A stretch of 64,000 nucleotides of DNA. It comes from Planctomycetaceae bacterium (lineage in GTDB: Bacteria > Planctomycetota > UBA1135 > GCA-002686595). Positions 58,077 to 64,000 of the stretch are shown piece after piece (position 1 is the first letter of the stretch; each line of letters begins with the position of its first letter). The DNA is taken from NCBI GenBank assembly GCA_011525785.1, contig WYBT01000058.1, positions 1-64,000 of the forward strand, read 5' to 3'. The position numbers were made by a program, and so were the translations under genes. The notes beneath the pieces are model-generated. The model was not told the origin of the DNA. It saw only the letters and a list, made by a program, of their open reading frames with translations, and did not search any database.

Positions 58077-60990
58077 CGCCGCCCGCTTTGAGGCTCAGCA
58101 GGAACAGCGAGCACTTCGGATCGGTCTGGAAGCGCTGAATTTCCGCTGTGCGCGACTTCGCCGGACTCGCGCCGTCGAGGTAGGCGTGCTCCCAGCCGCG
58201 CGCGCGCACGCGTTCGCGCACGATCGCGAGGAAGCTCGTGAACTGCGAGAACACCAGCGCCTTGTGGCCGGCTTCGATGACCTCTTCGAGGCTCTCGAAC
58301 AGCGCCTCGAGCTTGGCTGAGGGCTCGCCCGCGCGCGTGGGGTCGATCAAGCCGGGGTGACATGCAGCTTGGCGCAGTCGCAGCAGCGCCTCCAGCACCA
58401 TGAAGCTGTCGGGCGCTGGCCCGCCGGCCTCGCGCAAGAGCGCGCGTCGATAGTGGTCGCGCAGCTCGTCGTACTCGCGGCGCGCCTGCGGATCGAGCTC
58501 GCAGTGCAGCGTCTGCTCGGTCTTGGGCGGCAGATCGGTGAGCACTTGCTCCTTGGTGCGGCGCAGCACGAACGGCCGCACGGCCCGCGCGAGCAGCGCG
58601 CGCGCGTCGCGTTCGGCCTGGGCGTCGCGCTGCGGAGCAGTGAGCTTGTCGAACAGGCTCGAACGGCCGAGCATGCCGGGGTTCAGGAACTCGAACAGCG
58701 ACCACAGCTCGCCCAGGTGGTTCTCGATCGGCGTGCCGCTCAAGGCGAGGCGGTGCTCGGCGCGCAACAGGCGCGCGGCCTTCGCCGTCAGCGTGTCGGC
58801 GTTCTTGATCGCCTGCGCTTCGTCGAGCACGGCGCAGTCGAACTTCGTCTGGCCGAGCAGGTCGATGTCGTTGCGCAGCGTGCCGTAGGTCGTCACGACC
58901 AAATCGTGGCGCGCGATGAGCTCGCTCGAGGCGCGCCGCGCGGCGCCGGTGTAGTCGAGCACGCGCAGCCCGGGTGCGAAGCGCTGCGCTTCGCTGATCC
59001 AGTTGTGCGTGAGCGACTTGGGCGCGACGACGAGCGTGGGCGCCGGCTCGCTGCGCCGCGCGCGACGCGCGAGCAGCCACGCGAGCAACTGCACGGTCTT
59101 GCCCAGACCCATGTCGTCGGCGAGGCAGCCGCCGAAGTGCTGGCGCTCGAGGAAGCTCAGCCAGCCCAGCCCTTCGCGCTGGTAGGGGCGCAGCTCGCCC
59201 ACGAAATCCGCCGGCTCCTGCACCGGATCGATGGTGCGGAACTTCGAGAGGCCCGCGAGCTGCTCGCTCAGTCGCGTGTCGGCATCGGAAGCCGCCTGCT
59301 CGGCGAGCAGCGCCTCGACCAGCCAGGCCTGGTTGGAGCGGAAGCGCAGCGCGTCGTCTTGCGCTTCTCCGAGCGTCGCGAGCGTTTCGAAGCGCGCGAG
59401 CCACTGCTCGGGCAGCACGCCGATCGAGCCGTCGTCGAGTTGGATCGTGCGCTCGCGTCGGCGCAGTGCGGCCACCAGGCGCGGAATCGCGGCGCTGGTG
59501 GGCCCGAAGTTGATCTCGCCGGCGAGTTCGAACCAGTCGATGCCGCTGCGCACGTTCCAGGTCGCGGCGCCGGCGGCGCGGTAGCGCGAGCCTTCGCCTT
59601 CGACGAGCCAGCCTTCGAGCGCGAGCGTGCGCGCGAGCTCGGGTGCGTGGCCGAGCGGCACGAGCACCGCGCCGGGGCGCTGCGAAAGCGCGCGTGCGCC
59701 GAGTTCGAACGGACGGCGCAGCAGCTGCGCTTCGAGATCGGCGTTGCGCGCGATCCAGCCGTCGCGGCGCTCGATGAACGGGCGCGGGTCGTCGGCGCTC
59801 ACGTGCGCGTCCTCGTACTCGAACGAGACCTCGCCGGTGAGCTCGAGCGCGCCTTCGAGCGCCAGATCGGGCGCGTCGAGCGTCAAGTGCGCGCGCGGCG
59901 GCACGTCGTGGCGCGCCGAGTCGAAGCTGCCCTCGAGCACGAAACGCTCTTCGCCGCGCGAGATCTCGCGCAACAGCTCGCTGCGGTCCTCGAGCGGCAC
60001 GCGCAGCGGACCGTGGTCGACCAGCGAGCGCACCCAGGCGCTCTCGGCGGCGTTCGCGAGCCTTCCGAGGCGCTCCTCGAACAGCAGCCAGCCGTGCGGC
60101 AGCACGCCGATCACGGTCGAGAAGCCCTCGCGCTGCGCGCCGCGCGCGAGTCGACCTGTGACGATCAACTCGGCAGCGCCCGGCGCCTCCTGAATCGCGC
60201 GTTCGACTTCCCAGCGCGGGTCGTCGTCGCGGAGCAGCGGACCGGCGGCCTCGCGGCCCAGCTTGGCCCAGTGCAGTGCGCCGCTGTCGGCCACGGCGGG
60301 CAGGAGCACGTCGGCGAGGTCGGCCGAGAGCTTGAAGATGCGCGTGGTGGCGAGCGTGCCGTCGTCGCTCTCGAACGGTTCGGCGGCGCGCAACAGGTCG
60401 AGCACGCGTCGATCCTGTGGCCGCAGGCGCGAGTCCTCGGGCGTCGCCAGCGGCGCGCACACCTGGAAGCGCGACCATGCGCCGCTCTTGCGCGGCGTGC
60501 TGCGGCGCGTTTCGAGCAGGACGCTGTGCTCGTCGGCGCCGCGGTCGAGGCGCACGAAGTAAGCCAGGCGCGCGGCGGCGGGCAGCGGCTCGGGCGCCGC
60601 GGCCCGCGCGCGAATTTCAGCCATGCGTGCGCGCCACTCGCCGAGCCGCACGAGCCGGCCTCCGCCCAGCGACTCGCGCTGCGCGCCCTCGACGCGCCAG
60701 CCCACGCGGTCGAGCGCCAGGAACACCGCCCACAGGTGCTCGCAGCGCGAACCGCGAGCGCCCAACTCGCAAGTGCAGTTCGAGCTCCACACTAGGCGGG
60801 TGTCGGCCTCGAGCGTGACCTCGTGCAGCCCGTGCTTGTCGCGCACCTTCGCGCGCGCGAAGGTCGGGCCAGCGGAGTCGATCTGCGCGCGACTGGCATG
60901 GAAGGCGTCGTCGCCGCGCACGCGCGACGAGACGTCGAACGAGCTGGCCAGCAGCTCGGGCAGGCGCGCGAAGGGGGAGGCGGAGCTCAT
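57808..60990 (-). CDS. SNF2-family helicase with N-terminal SWIM zinc finger
   Basis: 1060 residues. A SWIM finger C72-x-C74-x8-C83-x-H85 ([15 protein letters not shown]) is near the N-terminus. The middle is a long variable region (about 120-580). The SNF2 ATPase begins near residue 590: [32 protein letters not shown] (Walker A), [21 protein letters not shown] (DEAQ box) and [22 protein letters not shown]. The C-terminal helicase part has [55 protein letters not shown] and ends in DIERLLA. Such proteins remodel protein-DNA complexes and sometimes occur near defence genes. The last 270 bases are duplicated at 53922. Confidence 0.93.
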   Translation of the reverse strand: [1060 protein letters not shown]

Positions 60991-61008
60991 GGCGTGTGCG
61001 GAGGAGCT

Positions 61009-61659
61009 CTAGCGAACCACGCCGACCCACAGGCCGTCGCCGACCGGCACGATCACGCGCTCGAGCTGCTCGCAGGCCGCCATGCGCTCGTTGAAGTCGC
61101 GCACGAAGGGCACGTCGGGGTCGGTGGGCTGCGCGTCGAGGAGCTGGCCGAAGGCGAAGGCGTTGTCGACCAGCACCAGGCCGCCGCGGCGCACCGCGCG
61201 CAGCGCCTGCTCGAGGTAGTGCGGATAGCCGCGCTTGTCCGCGTCGATGAAGATCGCGTCAAGGGAGCGGTCGGGCACGCGCGCGAGGTGCTCGGCGCCG
61301 CTGCCTTCGAGCACTTCGATCGCGCCGGCGACGTCGGAGCGGGCGATCCACTCGCGTGCGAAGGCGGCGTGCTTGGCCGACAGCTCGATCGTGCGCACGC
61401 GGCCGCCGGCGGACAGCGCGCGCGCCATCGTGATCGCGGAGTAGCCGGCCAGCGTGCCGACCTCGAGCACCTCTCTCGCGCGCGCGCTGCGCAGGAGGAT
61501 CTGCAGCAGCCGCGCCTGCTCGTGCGCGATCCAGATCGGCGGAATGCCGGCCGCCAGAGCGGCCTGCTTGAGTTGCTCGAGGAACGGGTCCTCCGGGTCG
61601 GTGTGCCCGCGGACGTACTCGAAATGCGCTTGGGTGACGGCGGTGGAGGAGCTCGACAT
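61009..61659 (-). CDS. O-methyltransferase (class I, family 3)
   Basis: 216 residues from the ATG at 61659; the frame upstream is antisense to the TonB receptor gene. The SAM-binding motif is VLEVGTLAGYSAITMARAL (64-82), followed by RTIELSAKHAAFAREWI, the metal-binding region DAIFIDADKRGYPHYLEQAL (134-153, with the conserved D139/D141) and GGLVLVDNAFAFGQL (159-173). This matches catechol/caffeoyl-CoA-type O-methyltransferases, which are divalent-metal dependent. The substrate is unknown. It starts 18 bases downstream of the helicase start region on the same strand, in the order O-methyltransferase then helicase, so the two may be cotranscribed. Confidence 0.9.
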   Translation of the reverse strand: MSSSSTAVTQAHFEYVRGHTDPEDPFLEQLKQAALAAGIPPIWIAHEQARLLQILLRSARAREVLEVGTLAGYSAITMARALSAGGRVRTIELSAKHAAFAREWIARSDVAGAIEVLEGSGAEHLARVPDRSLDAIFIDADKRGYPHYLEQALRAVRRGGLVLVDNAFAFGQLLDAQPTDPDVPFVRDFNERMAACEQLERVIVPVGDGLWVGVVR

Positions 61660-61896
61660 CGACGGGGCGCCGCGCCCGCAGGGCGAAGCCCAGCAAGGGT
61701 AGCGCAGGTCGAGCGCCCCGACGCATCCGTGCTCGCTCGGCGACTCCGGCGCGCGCCCTTCACCGCGGGCGCATGGAGGCTTGATCCTCTCCTCATAAAG
61801 ACGGCGGACACTCCCGCAATCGAGGCCGCGCGCCTGCTCGTCGTGAACCCCCTGTCGTCCCGCCCGCCAGCCTGACTGGCCGCTGACCCGCCTCCC

Positions 61897-64000
61897 GTGA
61901 GCCTGCGCGAATTGGTCTGTATGGCTGCGGCCGTTTCGTTGACCGCGCCCCTGCGAGGCGCGACCCAGGACGCCGGCTCGATCCGCGGCCTGGTGTTCGA
62001 CGCGGACTTCAACGTGCCGCTGTCGGCGGCCCAGGTGCTGGTGGTCGAGACCGGCGCCAAGGTGGTGAGCAGCGACCAGGGCAACTACTCGCTGCCGCAG
62101 CTCGCCCCCGGCAAGTACACGCTCGTGTTCTCCAAGGACGGCTACGTCCGACAGGTGCGCACCGACGTGGTGGTGGTCGCCGGGCAGCTCACCGACCTGG
62201 ACATCTTCCTCGCCGGCGAGTTCACCGACATGGAGGAATTCGTCGTCGAGGACCTCCTCGCCATGGACTCGGGCTCGGAGGTCGCGCTGCTGGACCTGCG
62301 TCTTGAGAGCCCGGCGCTGCTCGACTCGATCGGAGCAGACCTGATGAGTCGCGCGGGCGCGAGCGACGCGGCCTCTGCTCTGCGGTTGGTCGCCGGCGCC
62401 ACCGTACAGGACGGCAAGTACGCCGTGATCCGCGGCCTGCCCGATCGCTACGTGAGTTCGCAGCTCAACGGCGTGCGTCTGCCGACGGCTGACGAGAACA
62501 AGCGCGCGGTCGAACTCGACCAGTTCCCCTCGGCGGTGATCGAGAGCATTCGCGTCTCGAAGACCTTCACGCCCGATCAACAGGGCGACGCGTCAGGGGG
62601 CGCGGTCGACATCCGTCTGCGCGGCGTGCCGCAGGAGAGCGTGATCCAGTTCAGCACGCAGCTGGGCTACAACTCCGAGGCCTTCGGGCGCGACGACTTC
62701 CTCACTTACAAGGGCGGCGGCGTCAACACTTGGGGCAAGGTGGACCGCAATCCGCAGTCGGTCCCCGGCGTGTGGCGCGGCGCGGTCGGCGTGAGTGAAG
62801 GCGAGGCGCCGATCGACCACAAGTGGAATCTCGCCATGGGCGGGGCGCGCGAGATCGCCGACGGCGTCAAGCTCGGCACGTTCGCGACCTTCTATTACGA
62901 GCGCGACAGCACGTACTTCGACAACGGCGTCCAGGACTCGTGGTGGGTGACGTCGCCGGGCGCAGGGATGTCGCCCGAGACCAATCAGGGCACTCCGCAG
63001 GACGGGGACTTCCGCACCCAGCTGTTCGACATCACGCGCGCCTCGCAGTCGGTGCAGTGGGCCGGCATGGGCCTGGTAGGCCTGGAGAGCGAGAACCACT
63101 CCGTCAGCCTCGCGTTCCTGTACACGCACGTCGCGGAAGATGTGGCGACGCTGGCGGAGGACACGCGCTCCAAGCAGTACTTCTTCCCGGGCTACGACCC
63201 GACGGACCCCAACAGTCCGGGCTATTTCGACCGCGACGCGGCGCCCTACCTGCGCCTCGAGACCCTGCAGTACACCGAGCGGACAACGTCGAGTCTGCTG
63301 CTCAACGGCGAGCACAAGTTCGACACCAAGGACACGCGGCTGGGCGCGTTCAACTTCACGGCGCCGGAAGTGGACTGGACGCTGTCGAGCAGCGACGCGA
63401 GCCTCTACCAGCCCGACAAGCGCGTATTCGGCGGCGCGTGGCGACCTGAACTCGACCTCGGCGGCGGCTTCGTGATTCCGGCCGGCTGGCAGCCCTACAA
63501 GCCGGCTGCGAACTTCACCGTCGGCAACCTCCAGCGCATCTGGAAGGAAATCGACGAGCACTCCGACCAGGTCGCGTTCAATTTGAAGCTGCCCTTCGAG
63601 CAGTGGACCGAGCAGTCCGGTTACCTGCGCTTTGGGGTGTTCTCCGACCGCGTCGACCGGACCTTCGACCAGGACACGTTCAGCAATTTCGGCGCGAACA
63701 CGTCGTTCGACGGGGACTTCACGGACTACTGGAGTGCGGCGTTCCCCAGTCAGAACGTCCCGATCAGCGCCTCGTTCGAAGACGTCGACTACAAGGGCGA
63801 CATCGAGCTGCAGGCGCTCTACGGGATGGCTGAGTTGCCGCTCAGCTCGCAGTTCTCCCTGGTGGGCGGAGCGCGACTGGAGAAGAACACGATCGGGATC
63901 GTCAACGATCCCGAGCAATTCGCGTTGTGGTTTCCGCCGGGCGCCACCCAACCGGTCACGCTCATTCCCGGCGCTGCGGATGTGACTTTCGAGCGCGACT
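61897..64000 (+). CDS. TonB-dependent receptor with carboxypeptidase-regulatory-like domain (partial)
   Basis: 701 residues are visible; the gene continues past the window end. A GTG at 61897 gives a fuller signal peptide than the ATG at 61921 in the same frame, and I prefer it. Residues about 27-105 are a CarbopepD_reg-like domain (SIRGLVFDADFNVPLSAAQVLVVE ... NYSLPQLAPGKYTLVFSKDGY). The plug follows (about 140-240): YAVIRGLPDRYVSSQLNGVRLP, RAVELDQFPSAVIESIRVSKTFTPDQQGDASGGAVDIRLRG. Beta-barrel strands make up the rest (FATFYYERD, LAFLYTH, YLRFGVFSDRVDRTF, FSLVGGARLEKN). It should import a ligand across the outer membrane using TonB energy. The ligand cannot be told from the sequence. Confidence 0.9.
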   Translation, partial: MSLRELVCMAAAVSLTAPLRGATQDAGSIRGLVFDADFNVPLSAAQVLVVETGAKVVSSDQGNYSLPQLAPGKYTLVFSKDGYVRQVRTDVVVVAGQLTDLDIFLAGEFTDMEEFVVEDLLAMDSGSEVALLDLRLESPALLDSIGADLMSRAGASDAASALRLVAGATVQDGKYAVIRGLPDRYVSSQLNGVRLPTADENKRAVELDQFPSAVIESIRVSKTFTPDQQGDASGGAVDIRLRGVPQESVIQFSTQLGYNSEAFGRDDFLTYKGGGVNTWGKVDRNPQSVPGVWRGAVGVSEGEAPIDHKWNLAMGGAREIADGVKLGTFATFYYERDSTYFDNGVQDSWWVTSPGAGMSPETNQGTPQDGDFRTQLFDITRASQSVQWAGMGLVGLESENHSVSLAFLYTHVAEDVATLAEDTRSKQYFFPGYDPTDPNSPGYFDRDAAPYLRLETLQYTERTTSSLLLNGEHKFDTKDTRLGAFNFTAPEVDWTLSSSDASLYQPDKRVFGGAWRPELDLGGGFVIPAGWQPYKPAANFTVGNLQRIWKEIDEHSDQVAFNLKLPFEQWTEQSGYLRFGVFSDRVDRTFDQDTFSNFGANTSFDGDFTDYWSAAFPSQNVPISASFEDVDYKGDIELQALYGMAELPLSSQFSLVGGARLEKNTIGIVNDPEQFALWFPPGATQPVTLIPGAADVTFERD

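Noticed and set aside
58357-60795. 812-residue plus-strand frame, and an overlapping 904-residue minus-strand frame
   Set aside because: Both are shadows of the SNF2 helicase gene, whose frame carries all helicase motifs.

Overview
The window is high-GC, gene-dense DNA of a Planctomycetota-like, diderm bacterium; this placement is inference from gene content, without a marker gene. It rests on an ECF sigma factor next to a WD40-fused Ser/Thr kinase with DWG in place of DFG, a DUF1800/DUF1501 pair, a DUF1080-like secreted protein, and a TonB-dependent receptor. There are also many large secreted beta-propeller proteins. No tRNA, rRNA, CRISPR array or transposase was found. Bases 1-180 are almost pure C and look like a contig-end artefact.

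Layout: 0.2-7 kb holds a five-heme-motif cytochrome, a propeller protein, ribBA and a DUF1080-like protein. 7.4-12.4 kb holds the ECF sigma/kinase module. 12.4-19.9 kb is an accessory island: a broken kinase paralogue split by an AbiE-type toxin-antitoxin pair, a MntA-like nucleotidyltransferase with an unknown partner, a DUF4143-type ATPase, a second AbiE pair with a perfect 17-bp inverted repeat, and a nucleotidyltransferase remnant. 19.9-39.8 kb carries secreted proteins, DUF1800/DUF1501, a SMUG1-type uracil-DNA glycosylase beside a small palindromic element, a Kelch protein, a methyltransferase and a RecQ-family helicase.

39.8-46.2 kb has two ECF sigma units, one overlapping a multi-pass membrane gene and one with a zinc anti-sigma factor, running into a PilM/PilN-fusion plus PilO-like pair. 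46.5-53.9 kb has a TlpA-like protein, a MORN-variant protein, an inositol-monophosphatase-family enzyme, another secreted protein and a penicillin-acylase-family hydrolase. 53.9-58.1 kb is a rearranged segment bounded by direct copies of about 330 bp that span the acylase/helicase junction. It is followed by an intact SWIM/SNF2 helicase, an O-methyltransferase and a truncated TonB-dependent receptor.

The unifying feature is a C-terminal domain of 134-146 residues with four conserved cysteines, found at the extreme C-terminus of eight exported proteins whose N-terminal parts are unrelated (cytochrome, several propellers, a P-domain-like fold and others). I do not recognise it as a named family. 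Its placement resembles a sorting or surface-anchoring module. It is the best candidate for an undescribed system here.
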